Position numbers and translations under genes: made by a program | From: Stenotrophomonas sp. | Lineage (GTDB): Bacteria; Pseudomonadota; Gammaproteobacteria; Xanthomonadales; Xanthomonadaceae | Assembly (NCBI GenBank): GCA_003248565.1 | Contig: QFOV01000234.1 | Span: forward strand, 1-9,130 | Reading direction: 5' to 3' | Length of the DNA: 9,130 nt | Shown: positions 1-7,112 of the stretch, in pieces | Layout of the letters: every line of letters starts with the position of its first letter | How positions within the stretch are numbered: position 1 is the stretch's first letter | Notes under the pieces: model-generated | Seen by the model: the letters and a program-made list of their open reading frames with translations, nothing else | The model's database searches: none | Told to the model about the DNA's origin: nothing

Positions 1-2654
1 TCGGCCGTCGCAGCCGGCAACCAGCCTGCAGCGGCCAGCGCGGAGATCAGCAACGGGGTCTCCCTCGGACCGCAGAGCGACGGCGTGTGCTGTGCCTGCG
101 ACAGCACGCCGGTCTGCAGCACGAACTCCAGGTCGACCAGACCGCCTGCGCCCTGCTTCAGGTCCAGCCGCCCGGCATCGCTGCGGTCCAGTTCGGCGCG
201 CATGCGTGCACGCATCTTCAGCACATCGCCGAACAAGGTCTCGTGCTCACGCGCACGGCCCAGGGTGTCAGCGCGTACCCGTTCGAAGTCGGACAACAGC
301 GATGCATCACCGGCCACGCCACGCGCGCGTACCAGCGCCTGGTGCTCCCAGGTCCAGGCGCGCTCGCGCTGGTACTCGGTATAGCTGGCCAACGAGGACA
401 CCAGCGCACCCTTGCCGCCGTCCGGGCGCAGGCGCACGTCGATGTCATACAGGCGGCCGGCGGCGGTCACGGCGCCGAGCAGGGCCATCACCTTCTGCGC
501 CAGACGCGCGAACCAGCGGCCACCGTCCAAGGGACGCGGGCCGTCGCTGCCTTCGCTGCCAGCCGGGCTGTCGTACAGGAACACCAGATCCAGGTCCGAA
601 CCAAAGCCCAGCTCGACGCCCCCCAGGCTGCCGTAACCGATGATCACAAAGCGTCCGCCCGGCACTTCACCATGCGCCTGCAGCATGTCCGCATGCGCCA
701 TCTGCAGCACGGTCACCACCACCGCGTCGGCCAGCTGCGCCAGTTGCTGCGTGCAGTCCACCGCACGCTGGCGGCCATCGTGGAAGGCCAAGGCCATGCG
801 GAAACTCAGCGCAAGCCGCACTTCGTTGAGTGCACGCAGCGCCGCTTCCGGGTCATCGATCTGCAAGGCGGCGGCGCAGGCGTCCTGCATTTCCTGCGCC
901 TCCGGCATCGGCCCAGCGACGCGGGTATCCAGCAACTCGTCCAGCAGCAGCGGGAACGCCACCAGCCGCTCGGACAACAGCGCGCTGCGTGCCAGCACGT
1001 TGACCAATCGGGTCAAGGCGCTGGGCTGCTCGTCCAGCAGCGCCAGATAGCTGGTGCGGCGCAGGATGGCCTGCAGCAGGCCGAGCACGCGCCGCAGCGC
1101 CGCGTCGGGCTGCGGCGAACGGGTAGCCGCATGCAGCAGCGCCGGCAGCACCCGATCCAGGCGCGCACGCGCATTGTCGGACAGTGACTTCACCCCCAGC
1201 GACTGGGCAAACTCGCGCAGCGATTGATCGGCGCCATTGGCGTCGGCAAAGCCGGCCTCGGCCAGCACTTCGGCGCTGCCGCCGCCGGGCAACACCCGCC
1301 AATAGCTGGACAACACATCCGGTGCCGCCTGGCCTTGGCGCGGCGCGAGCAATGCACCGAATTCAACACTGACGCGTTCGCGCTGCTCGTTCAGCGCCGC
1401 AAGCAAGGCATCCCAATCCGCATAGCCCAGGCCGAAGGCGACACGGCTGCGATCCAGCGCATCGTTTGGCAGGCAATGGGTCTGCGCGTCGCGCAGCATC
1501 TGCAGGCGGTTCTCGACGCGGCGCAGGAAGCGGTAGGCCTGGATCAGGTCATCGCCATCGCGGGCGGCCATCTGCCCGCCTTCGACCAGCGCGCGCAGGG
1601 CTGGCAGCAGGCGTCGCTCGCGCAGCGCCGGCTCGCGCCCGCCACGGATCAGCTGCAGTGCCTGCGCAAGAAATTCGATCTCGCGGATGCCGCCCGGGCC
1701 CCGTTTGATGTCGTCCAGCCGGTCCTTGCGCGCGACTTCGGCTGTGATCGCCGCCTTCATCTCGCGCAGTCCATCGAGTGCGGTGAAGTCGAGGTAGCGG
1801 CGGTAGACGAAGGGCCGCAACGTCTCCAGCCAGACCTCGCCAGCGGCGATGTCGCCGGCCACCGCGCGCGCCTTGATCCAGGCGTAGCGCTCCCAGTCAC
1901 GGCCTTCGCGCTGGAAGTACTGATCCATGCCGGCGAACGACAGGGCAACGCGACCGGCGGTGCCGAACGGACGCAGGCGCAGGTCGACGCGATGGCTGAA
2001 ACCTTCGGCGGTGGTTTCGTCCAATAGCCGCGCCAGCCGCTGGCCGAGCCGGGCGAAATATTCCTCGGCGGCGAGCGGACGCGCACCATCGGACTCGCCG
2101 TTATGCGGGTAGGCGTAGACCAGATCGATATCGGAGGAGAAGTTCAGCTCGCCACCACCGAGCTTGCCAAGCCCGAACACCACCAGCCGCTGCGCGCTGC
2201 CATCGGCGTCGCGGACCACGCCGTGGCGGCTGGCGAACTCCTGCTCCAGCGCCTCCAGGCCCAGCTGCAGGCATTCCTCGGCCAGGCGGGTAGCGCCCGC
2301 CAGGGTGGCATCGACGTCATCGAGTTCGAGCAGGTCGCGCCAGATCAGCCGGGTCGAGGCCGCAGCGCGGTAGCGCCGCAGCTGGGTCGGCCAGGCGGTG
2401 GGCTGCAGCGGGTCCAGCTCGGGCAGCGGCAGCGGCGCTGGATCGGCCGCAGCCAGCAATTGCAGCAGCTCCGGCTGCCGGCACAGGGTATCGATGGCGA
2501 AATCGCTGGTAACCGCCAGCTGCCGCAAACCAGCCTCGAAGGCCTCTGATTGCGGCCATTGCGCCGGATCGGAAGCGGCCAGCTTGAGCCGGGCCAAGGC
2601 ACGTTCGATTACTGGCTGAATGGATTCAGGTGCTACAGGGGCGATTTGATTCAT
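1..2654 (-). CDS. glnE: Glutamine synthetase adenylyltransferase / adenylyl-removing enzyme, 3' end beyond window
   Basis: GlnE adds AMP to glutamine synthetase or removes it, under control of PII and glutamine, and so sets nitrogen assimilation in the cytoplasm. From the ATG at 2654 (protein begins MNQIAPVAPESIQPV), 884 codons are visible without a net frame change; the family is about 940-950 residues, so roughly 60 C-terminal residues lie off the left edge. Both halves of the bifunctional enzyme are present. The N-terminal nucleotidyltransferase motif is GLGKLGGGELNFSSDID with metal-binding D175/D177, followed by GGIREIEF at 321-328. The C-terminal motif is GYGSLGGVELGFGSDLD with D687/D689, followed by a second LKQGAGGLVDLEF at 832-844. 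No key residue appears lost. The Shine-Dalgarno is weak (cgcgga touching the ATG), but no better in-frame start is seen. Identification is secure from the paired motifs. Confidence 0.96.
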   Translation of the reverse strand, partial: MNQIAPVAPESIQPVIERALARLKLAASDPAQWPQSEAFEAGLRQLAVTSDFAIDTLCRQPELLQLLAAADPAPLPLPELDPLQPTAWPTQLRRYRAAASTRLIWRDLLELDDVDATLAGATRLAEECLQLGLEALEQEFASRHGVVRDADGSAQRLVVFGLGKLGGGELNFSSDIDLVYAYPHNGESDGARPLAAEEYFARLGQRLARLLDETTAEGFSHRVDLRLRPFGTAGRVALSFAGMDQYFQREGRDWERYAWIKARAVAGDIAAGEVWLETLRPFVYRRYLDFTALDGLREMKAAITAEVARKDRLDDIKRGPGGIREIEFLAQALQLIRGGREPALRERRLLPALRALVEGGQMAARDGDDLIQAYRFLRRVENRLQMLRDAQTHCLPNDALDRSRVAFGLGYADWDALLAALNEQRERVSVEFGALLAPRQGQAAPDVLSSYWRVLPGGGSAEVLAEAGFADANGADQSLREFAQSLGVKSLSDNARARLDRVLPALLHAATRSPQPDAALRRVLGLLQAILRRTSYLALLDEQPSALTRLVNVLARSALLSERLVAFPLLLDELLDTRVAGPMPEAQEMQDACAAALQIDDPEAALRALNEVRLALSFRMALAFHDGRQRAVDCTQQLAQLADAVVVTVLQMAHADMLQAHGEVPGGRFVIIGYGSLGGVELGFGSDLDLVFLYDSPAGSEGSDGPRPLDGGRWFARLAQKVMALLGAVTAAGRLYDIDVRLRPDGGKGALVSSLASYTEYQRERAWTWEHQALVRARGVAGDASLLSDFERVRADTLGRAREHETLFGDVLKMRARMRAELDRSDAGRLDLKQGAGGLVDLEFVLQTGVLSQAQHTPSLCGPRETPLLISALAAAGWLPAATA

Positions 2655-2935
2655 TCCGCGATTCTGGCATCTGCGGCGCAGAAGTCGCCATCTCCGCCGA
2701 TCAGGCAATAAAAAAGCCCGCTGACAGCGAACTGTCAGCGGGCCTTGCTCCCTCCCCCACGTCGGGATGCAGGGCGATCCTGCCGGGTGCGCAAACAACT
2801 TGCACGCTGCAGTGCAAAACAATACCGGGGAGTACAAGAGCACTGGCGCCGTAAAGACCATTCCACGAAGGTCCAACCCCCCTGTTCACGCCGAAGGGCG
2901 ATAATCAGGCATCCCCCCAACAAACCGTAGTCGTC
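2655..2935. other. Intergenic region between divergent glnE and the CoA-transferase gene
   Basis: No credible gene lies in these 281 bases. The gap should carry the promoters for glnE (minus) and the CoA-transferase gene (plus). A gataat hexamer at 2900-2905 could be a -10 box for the plus gene, but I see no -35 partner at normal spacing. The gap also holds a perfect minus-oriented terminator (listed separately) and a small hairpin, ttgcac/gtgcaa, at 2800-2817. Confidence 0.6.
2709..2743 (-). terminator. Strong intrinsic terminator, minus orientation, upstream of glnE
   Basis: Arms at 2716-2727 and 2732-2743 pair perfectly over 12 bp (gcccgctgacag with ctgtcagcgggc) around a cgaa loop. Six A on the plus strand (2710-2715) become a U6 tract when read on the minus strand; the plus side has no T run, so it acts on minus transcripts. 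It lies 55 bp upstream of the glnE start, and the next gene to its right points the other way, so the transcript it ends is unaccounted for. Confidence 0.85.
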
Positions 2936-4409
2936 ATGTCTGTCGAACGCATCCTGGACCCGCGCCTGCGCGACCGCATCGTTTCCGCCGAACAAGCCGC
3001 GGCCTTCATCCAGCCCGGCGAAACCGTGGCCATGAGTGGCTTCACCGGTTCCGGCTATCCCAAGGCGGTACCGCTGGCGCTGGCGCAGCGCATTGAAGAG
3101 GTTCACGCCGCCGGCCAGCCGTTCAAGATCAAGCTGATGACGGGCGCTTCGACCGCTCCGGAACTGGATGGCGCGCTGGCCAAGGCCGACGCCATCGCCA
3201 TGCGCATGCCGTTCCAGACCGATCCAGATGCGCGCAAGCGCATCAACGAAGGCACGCTGGACTACATCGACATCCATCTTTCCCACGTTGCCCAGCACGT
3301 GTGGTTTGGCTTCTACGGTGAGATCGATACCGCGGTCGTCGAAGTCTCGGCGATCCGCGAAGACGGTTCGCTGGTGCCCTCCACCTCGGTCGGCAACAAC
3401 AAGACCTGGCTGGACCTGGCCAAGAAGGTGATCATCGAGGTCAACGAGTGGCAGCCCGCGGACATCGAGGGCATGCACGACATCTACTACGGCACGGCAC
3501 TGCCGCCGCACCGCAAGCCGATCCCGTTGATCCACGCCAACGATCGCATCGGCCAGACCACGCTGGACGTGGACCCGGACAAGATCGTGGCGGTGGTGCG
3601 CACCAATGGGCCGGACCGCAACAGCCCGTTCAAGCCGATCGATGAAGACAGCCGCCAGATCGCCGGCTACCTGATCGAATTCCTCAAGCACGAAGTCGCC
3701 AAGGGCCGCCTGCCGGCCAACCTGCTGCCATTGCAGTCGGGTGTGGGCAATATCCCGAATGCGGTGCTGGCGGGTCTTGCTGAAAGCGGCCTGCGCGGGC
3801 TCACCTCGTTCACCGAGGTGATCCAGGACGGCATGCTGGACCTGCTCAAGTCCGGCGTGCTCGAGTACGCCTCATGCACCGGCTTCGCGTTGAGCCCGGA
3901 GGCGAACGAAGAGTTCAAGCGCAACATCAAGTTCTACCGCGAGCGCATCATCATGCGCACGCAGGAGATCTCCAACCATCCGGAACTGGTGCGCCGCCTC
4001 GGCTGCATCGGCATGAACGGCATGATCGAGCAGCCGCATCATGAACGGCATCGGTGGTTCTGGTGACTTCACCCGCAACGGCTTCCTGTCCACCTTCCTG
4101 AGCCCGTCGATGGCCAAGGGCGGCTCGATCTCGGCGATCGTGCCGATGGTCAGCCATGTGGACCACACCGAGCACGATGTCTCGATCATCGTCACCGAGC
4201 AGGGCCTGGCCGATCTGCGCGGCCTGCCGCCGCGTGCACGTGCGCGTCAGGTGATCGACAACTGCGCGCATCCGGACTACCGCGACCAGCTCAACGACTA
4301 CTTCGACCGCGCCTGCCGCGACAGCTACGGCAAGCACACGCCGCACCTGTTGCCGGAAGCCCTGTCCTGGCACCAGCGCTACATCGACACCGGCAGCATG
4401 AAGGCCTGA
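2936..4409 (+). pseudogene. Succinyl-CoA:acetate CoA-transferase / acetyl-CoA hydrolase family, broken by a deletion
   Basis: Intact members of this family (relatives of Acetobacter AarC and E. coli YgfH) move CoA between succinyl-CoA and acetate or hydrolyse acetyl-CoA, in the cytoplasm. The first 365 codons align with AarC at equal numbering: GFTGSGYPK at 35-43, the QSGVGN glycine-rich segment near 267-272, catalytic Glu294 in FTEVIQDG, and Asn347. After MNGMIE (E365, bases 4028-4030) the frame breaks and ends in about 11 junk residues. The correct sequence resumes at about 4032 in another frame with S-R-I-M-N-G-I-G-G-S-G-D-F and runs 125 residues to the TGA at 4407-4409, ending in the family-typical ALSWHQRYIDTGSM. 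Relatives have A-D-I-Y-G-N-V-N-S-T-[HR]-V-M-G here, so about 41 bp are missing and an intact protein would be about 504 residues. Function is probably lost, unless the gap is an assembly error. Confidence 0.85.
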
Positions 4410-4419
4410 GGCCAAACCT

Positions 4420-4443
4420 GTAGTGCCGAGCCATGCTCGGCAG
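4420..4443 (+). repeat. SMAG (GTAG-type REP) element, single copy
   Basis: GTAG at 4420-4423 heads the hairpin tgccgag-ccatg-ctcggca (4424-4442). The following 22 bases (4444-4465 region) resemble the spacer of the two SMAG dimers in this window, but the inverted partner is missing, so this looks like half of a dimer. Confidence 0.85.
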
Positions 4444-4465
4444 AGGCTTTACCAGCGAAACGCCG

Positions 4466-4504
4466 CCCTCACCCCAACCCCTCTCCCGTACACGGGAGAG
4501 GGGC
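4466..4504. repeat. C-rich palindromic intergenic repeat
   Basis: ccctcaccccaa leads into a near-perfect hairpin. The arms cccctctcccgt (4478-4489) and acgggagagggg (4492-4503) pair over 11-12 bp with almost no loop. Elements of this pattern are common between genes of gammaproteobacteria with high GC. It sits exactly where the second half of a SMAG dimer would be expected. Confidence 0.7.
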
Positions 4505-4530
4505 TAAAGCTGAAGGCCTGAAGCTCCACC

Positions 4531-4600
4531 TGTAGTGCCGAGCCATGCTCGGCAGGGGCTTCACCGGGAAGGCCCTTGCCGAGCATGGCTCGGCACTACA
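4531..4600. repeat. SMAG dimer (two head-to-head GTAG REP units)
   Basis: A 24-base unit at 4531-4554 is repeated perfectly in inverse orientation at 4577-4600, with a 22-base spacer that is itself partly self-complementary (ggggctt / aaggccc). Each unit also folds alone through the tgccgag/ctcggca stem. Such pairs are the usual dimeric form of SMAG and can form a long RNA stem-loop at the 3' end of a transcript. Confidence 0.9.
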
Positions 4601-4604
4601 ATTG

Positions 4605-4631
4605 AAAAACCCCGGTTTTCCCGGGGTTTTT
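4605..4631. terminator. Bidirectional intrinsic terminator
   Basis: aaaaaccccgg (4605-4615) and ccggggttttt (4621-4631) pair perfectly over 11 bp around a five-base loop, with A and T runs on both flanks. It lies between convergent genes, so it can end both the plus-strand CoA-transferase transcript and the minus-strand transcript coming through the YegP-like gene. Confidence 0.88.
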
Positions 4632-4653
4632 CATTGCAACAGCTACAACACCG

Positions 4654-4989
4654 CTACGCCGTCTTGTCCTTGATCGTGGTACTGGGGCCATTGCCCTTGA
4701 CACTGGTGATGCCGGCCTCGCGCGCAGCCTGCGAGGCATACATCTGGCTGCTGCCAATCACCTGGTGGTTGGCCGCTTTCAGATTGAAATGGTAGCGACC
4801 ATCGCTGGCGGTCTTGCGCTCGTAATGCGCTTCATCCGGGCTGTTCTTCTGCACCGAGGCGATGCCATTCTCCGCGCCGGCGCGCGTGGTGTAACGCTCG
4901 CTGGTCAGGATGACCTCAGCGTTGCCTGCCTTGAGCACGAAATAGAACTGACCGTCGCTGCTCTTGTCCAACTCGTACCAACCTGCCAT
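4654..4989 (-). CDS. yegP: YegP-family protein with two DUF1508 repeats (UPF0339)
   Basis: A 111-residue protein nearly colinear with E. coli YegP (110 residues, which also begins MAGW). It is made of two DUF1508 repeats. The first covers about 4-50 (YELDKSSDGQFYFVLKAGN, then A-x-x-GIASVQKNS). The second covers about 56-101 (YERKTASDGRYHFNLKAANHQ, then A-x-EAGITSVKGNG). Each contains the signature F-x-LKA-x-N core and closes with G-I-x-SV-x-x-N. No signal peptide or membrane segment is present, so it is expected in the cytoplasm. The biochemical role of the family is not established to my knowledge. The start ATG at 4989 matches the family start; the Shine-Dalgarno is only a weak gggg tract. 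It is the last gene before the shared terminator, about 130 bp downstream of the GIY-YIG gene. Confidence 0.93.
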   Translation of the reverse strand: MAGWYELDKSSDGQFYFVLKAGNAEVILTSERYTTRAGAENGIASVQKNSPDEAHYERKTASDGRYHFNLKAANHQVIGSSQMYASQAAREAGITSVKGNGPSTTIKDKTA

Positions 4990-5081
4990 TGCAATACCCC
5001 GCTTGAGGATGATGCCGGCACGCTGCCGCCCTGCTACCGCCGCCGCATGCGTGGCTGTTGCCCGGATGACCGGACGTTGGA

Positions 5082-5103
5082 AGCCGCTAGCTGCCGCGGC
5101 TAC
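5082..5103 (-). repeat. Possible degenerate GTAG hairpin or weak terminator
   Basis: On the minus strand GTAG (5100-5103) opens a hairpin with arms agccgc and gcggct (5082-5087, 5096-5101) around an eight-base loop, just past the stop of the GIY-YIG gene. The layout resembles a SMAG unit with a different stem sequence; only two T follow, so terminator strength would be low. Confidence 0.3.
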
Positions 5104-5118
5104 AGGTGCGACTCTACC

Positions 5119-5376
5119 TCAATCTTCTGTCCGTTCCAGCCAGGCCAGCTTGCGCTCACGCGGCAGCTGCTTGATCTGCCATTCGGCGCGGGACGCGGCC
5201 GAGCGGTCGGCATAGGCGCGGCTGGCCAGCACCCGCAGCGGCGGGTGCGCGCGGGTATAACGCGCGCCCTTGCCGGCAACATGGGCCAGGAAACGGGCCT
5301 GCACATCGGTACTGATACCCGCGTAATAGCTGCCGTCACGGCACTCCAGCAGATACAGAAACCACAGCCCCTTCAC
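5119..5376 (-). CDS. GIY-YIG nuclease-superfamily protein (UPF0213 / YhbQ-like)
   Basis: A small single-domain protein. Counted from the GTG at 5376 it has 85 residues, with the GIY-YIG core in order: LYLLEC (the GIY strand, Tyr8), DGSYYAG (the YIG strand, Tyr18 and Gly20), T-D-V-Q-A-R with Arg28, HVAGKGARYTRAHPPLR at 32-48, and the catalytic-type Glu65 in AEWQIKQL. All active-site positions of the fold seem present, so a structure-specific DNA nuclease activity is plausible; the physiological role of this subfamily is poorly known. I chose the GTG because it starts 17 bases past the stop of the gene upstream and follows an AGGG-like site, and because family members usually begin just before the first strand. 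An ATG at 5436 would add 20 residues unlike the family and overlap the upstream gene by 44 bp. It is probably cotranscribed with that gene. Confidence 0.88.
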   Translation of the reverse strand: MKGLWFLYLLECRDGSYYAGISTDVQARFLAHVAGKGARYTRAHPPLRVLASRAYADRSAASRAEWQIKQLPRERKLAWLERTED

Positions 5377-5392
5377 CTGGCCCTGCCCCGGC

Positions 5393-5836
5393 TTACAGGC
5401 TGGCTGCGTCGGCAATCTTGCACAGACCTTCGCCAACCGCCTTGTTGGATGTCATCTGGCCACCCTTGATGCTGAAACGCACTTCGACGCGGACGCTGCC
5501 GTCAGGCTGGCGACGCACGGTGGTGCGCAACGGAACGGTAGAACCGCCGCCGCCACGGACCGGATTCTCGGCGGCGATGTAGCCGGTGGTCTCGTTCGGG
5601 TAAATCCCGACCATGCCTTCGGCTTCGATCGCAGCAACGGTTTTGGCGAACGCGTCGGCGTAACTGACACCTTCATGGTCGGTCGAAGCCAGGAATTGCT
5701 TGCCGCTGGTGAAGCCACCGGCCACCGACAGGTTCTGCAGGCAGCCACTGCCCGAATCAAAAACTTCCTTCTTGGCCAGCGCCAGCGACGGGACCAGCAT
5801 CATCGCCAATGCCACGGTGCACATACGGGTACGCAT
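5393..5836 (-). CDS. Small secreted protein of unknown function
   Basis: I do not recognise this family. From the ATG at 5836 the product is 147 residues and opens with a clear Sec signal peptide: MRTR, then hydrophobic residues about 6-20 ending in SLALA, with likely cleavage after Ala21 before KKEVF. The mature part of about 126 residues has two cysteines (Cys32 and Cys139), suitable for one disulfide, a glycine-rich patch RGGGGS at 94-99, and a final stretch with alternating charged and hydrophobic residues (SVRVEVRFSIKGG) that looks like a beta strand. A periplasmic location is inferred. This start has an aagga site 4 bases upstream; an upstream ATG at 5866 (in frame) lacks a good site and would put extra polar residues before the signal peptide. 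It lies downstream of aroG, separated by a possible terminator, and 16 bp before the GIY-YIG gene. Confidence 0.85.
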   Translation of the reverse strand: MRTRMCTVALAMMLVPSLALAKKEVFDSGSGCLQNLSVAGGFTSGKQFLASTDHEGVSYADAFAKTVAAIEAEGMVGIYPNETTGYIAAENPVRGGGGSTVPLRTTVRRQPDGSVRVEVRFSIKGGQMTSNKAVGEGLCKIADAASL

Positions 5837-5908
5837 CAGTTCCTTCTCCATGGAGCGGTGATTCATAGGCTTCCTGCCGGAGACGGTGCTCCCCCTGTCT
5901 CCAAAGCA

Positions 5909-5933
5909 GGCGGGAGGCCTACCGCCTCCCGCC
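5909..5933 (-). terminator. Likely terminator after aroG
   Basis: ggcgggaggc (5909-5918) and gcctcccgcc (5924-5933) pair over 10 bp around a five-base loop, 54 bp past the aroG stop on the minus strand. The following bases read tgctttgg, a poor U tract, so termination may be partial. A second small hairpin (ggagac/gtctcc, 5879-5902) follows it before the secreted-protein gene. Confidence 0.5.
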
Positions 5934-5986
5934 GCGTAAACTACTTGGACAGCCCGATGTGCGCCAGTGAAACTGTCACGGAATCC

Positions 5987-7060
5987 TCAGGCCGCCGCCT
6001 CCAGCTGGGCGCGGCGGCGTGCACGCACTGCCTCGGCCAGACGCTCCAGCACCTGCACGGTGCTGTCCCAATCGATGCAGCCGTCGGTGATGCTCTGGCC
6101 GTAGACCAGCGGCTGGCCTTCGACCAGGTCCTGGCGGCCGGCCACCAGATGGCTTTCAATCATCACCCCGACCACGCGCTGCTCGCCGGCTTCCAGCTGG
6201 CTGGCAATGTCATCGACTACCTTGGGCTGGTTCTCCGGGTTCTTGCTGCTGTTGGCGTGGCTGGCGTCGATCATCAACCGCGCCGGCAGCTGCGACTTGG
6301 CCAGCACGTCGCTGGCGGCCTGCACGCTGGCGGCGTCGTAGTTCGGGGTCTTGCCGCCGCGCAGGATCACATGGCAATCCGGGTTGCCGCGCGTGGCCAC
6401 GATGGCGGTGCCGCCTTCCTTGGTCACCGACAGGAAGTGGTGCGGGTGCGAGGCCGCGCCGACCGCATCGGCAGCGATCTTCACATCGCCGGTGGTGCCG
6501 TTCTTGAAGCCAACCGGGCACGACAGGCCCGAAGCCAGCTCGCGGTGCACCTGGCTTTCGGTGGTACGCGCACCAATCGCGCCCCAGGCCACCAGGTCGG
6601 CGATGTACTGCGGCGAGATCACGTCCAGGAACTCCACGCCAGCCGGCAGGCCGAGGCGGTTGATGTCACGCAGTAGACCACGCGCAACGCGCAGGCCCTT
6701 GTTGATGTTGAAGCTGCCGTCCAGGTCCGGGTCATTGATCAGGCCCTTCCAGCCCACCGTGGTGCGCGGCTTCTCGAAGTACACACGCATCACGATCTCA
6801 AGCTCGCCGGCCAGCGCATCGCGCAGCGGACGCAGGCGCTGGGCGTACTCCATCGCCGCAATCGGGTCGTGGATCGAGCACGGGCCCACGACAACCGCCA
6901 GGCGGTCATCCTCCCCATGCAGGATGCGGTGCAGCGAGGCACGGGCGTCGGCCACGGTCTGCGAGGCTTCCTCGTCACAGGGCAACAGCGCCAGCAGCTG
7001 CGCCGGCGAGGTCAGGGGTTCAAGTTTGCGGATGCGCAGATCGTCGGTATGGGGGGGCAT
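5987..7060 (-). CDS. aroG: 3-deoxy-7-phosphoheptulonate (DAHP) synthase, class I, AroG type
   Basis: This enzyme condenses phosphoenolpyruvate with erythrose 4-phosphate, the first step of the shikimate pathway to Phe, Tyr and Trp. The 357-residue protein matches E. coli AroG without internal gaps, so active-site residues keep their numbers: Cys61 in GPCSIHDP, Lys97 in YFEKPRTT, His268 in MIDASHANSS, Glu302 in GVMIESH, Asp326 in SITDGC. Positions known to affect feedback inhibition in E. coli AroG are also kept (Pro150, Leu175, Ser180, Ser211). That suggests feedback control, but I cannot tell with certainty whether Phe or Tyr is the effector. The ATG at 7060 has a ggag site six bases upstream and begins MPPHTDDLRI, matching the E. 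coli NDDLRI region; an in-frame ATG at 7111 lies inside the terminator tail and is rejected. Expression appears controlled by the attenuator at 7113-7247. Confidence 0.97.
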   Translation of the reverse strand: MPPHTDDLRIRKLEPLTSPAQLLALLPCDEEASQTVADARASLHRILHGEDDRLAVVVGPCSIHDPIAAMEYAQRLRPLRDALAGELEIVMRVYFEKPRTTVGWKGLINDPDLDGSFNINKGLRVARGLLRDINRLGLPAGVEFLDVISPQYIADLVAWGAIGARTTESQVHRELASGLSCPVGFKNGTTGDVKIAADAVGAASHPHHFLSVTKEGGTAIVATRGNPDCHVILRGGKTPNYDAASVQAASDVLAKSQLPARLMIDASHANSSKNPENQPKVVDDIASQLEAGEQRVVGVMIESHLVAGRQDLVEGQPLVYGQSITDGCIDWDSTVQVLERLAEAVRARRRAQLEAAA

Positions 7061-7112
7061 GGGGGTCTCCAGTTCAAAGCAGTGAATGGTTTGGCCCCAG
7101 CGTGGCGGCATG

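Larger units (their letters stand above)
4399..4555 (+). repeat. Imperfect direct repeat duplicating the gene's 3' end plus a SMAG unit (offset 112)
   Basis: Bases 4399-4443 and 4511-4555 are copies at a constant offset of 112. Both begin tgaaggcctga, which in the first copy contains the CoA-transferase stop codon, and both end in the identical SMAG core, with about four mismatches between. Weaker similarity continues some 20 bases beyond. The stretch between the copies holds a different palindromic repeat. Confidence 0.6.

Noticed and set aside
87..2027. Long plus-strand open frames at 87-1187 and 1224-2027 (366 and 267 codons)
   Set aside because: They are antisense to glnE, whose motifs are unmistakable on the other strand; their products are rich in Arg, Gln, Ala and His with no recognisable domain, typical of shadows in high-GC DNA.
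2701..2887. Leucine/valine-rich 62-codon minus frame as a branched-chain leader peptide upstream of glnE
   Set aside because: It has only a GTG start, its hydrophobic residues are scattered, and its stop lies beyond the terminator hairpin, which does not fit an attenuator leader.
2735..3691. Minus-strand open frame of 318 codons
   Set aside because: It is antisense to the well-conserved CoA-transferase sequence and runs through the orphan terminator region; its composition is that of a shadow.
4028..4043. Programmed ribosomal frameshift in the CoA-transferase gene
   Set aside because: A simple slip would not explain the roughly 14 conserved residues that are absent, and no slippery heptamer is present at the junction.
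4535..4795. Small plus-strand open frame starting MPSHARQ
   Set aside because: The peptide is a translation of the SMAG palindrome; the same MPSHARQ start appears on the minus strand at the 8024-8091 dimer. It then crosses a terminator and runs antisense to the YegP-like gene.
5675..6676. Plus-strand open frame of 333 codons
   Set aside because: It is antisense to the secreted-protein gene and to aroG, whose active-site residues are all intact on the minus strand.
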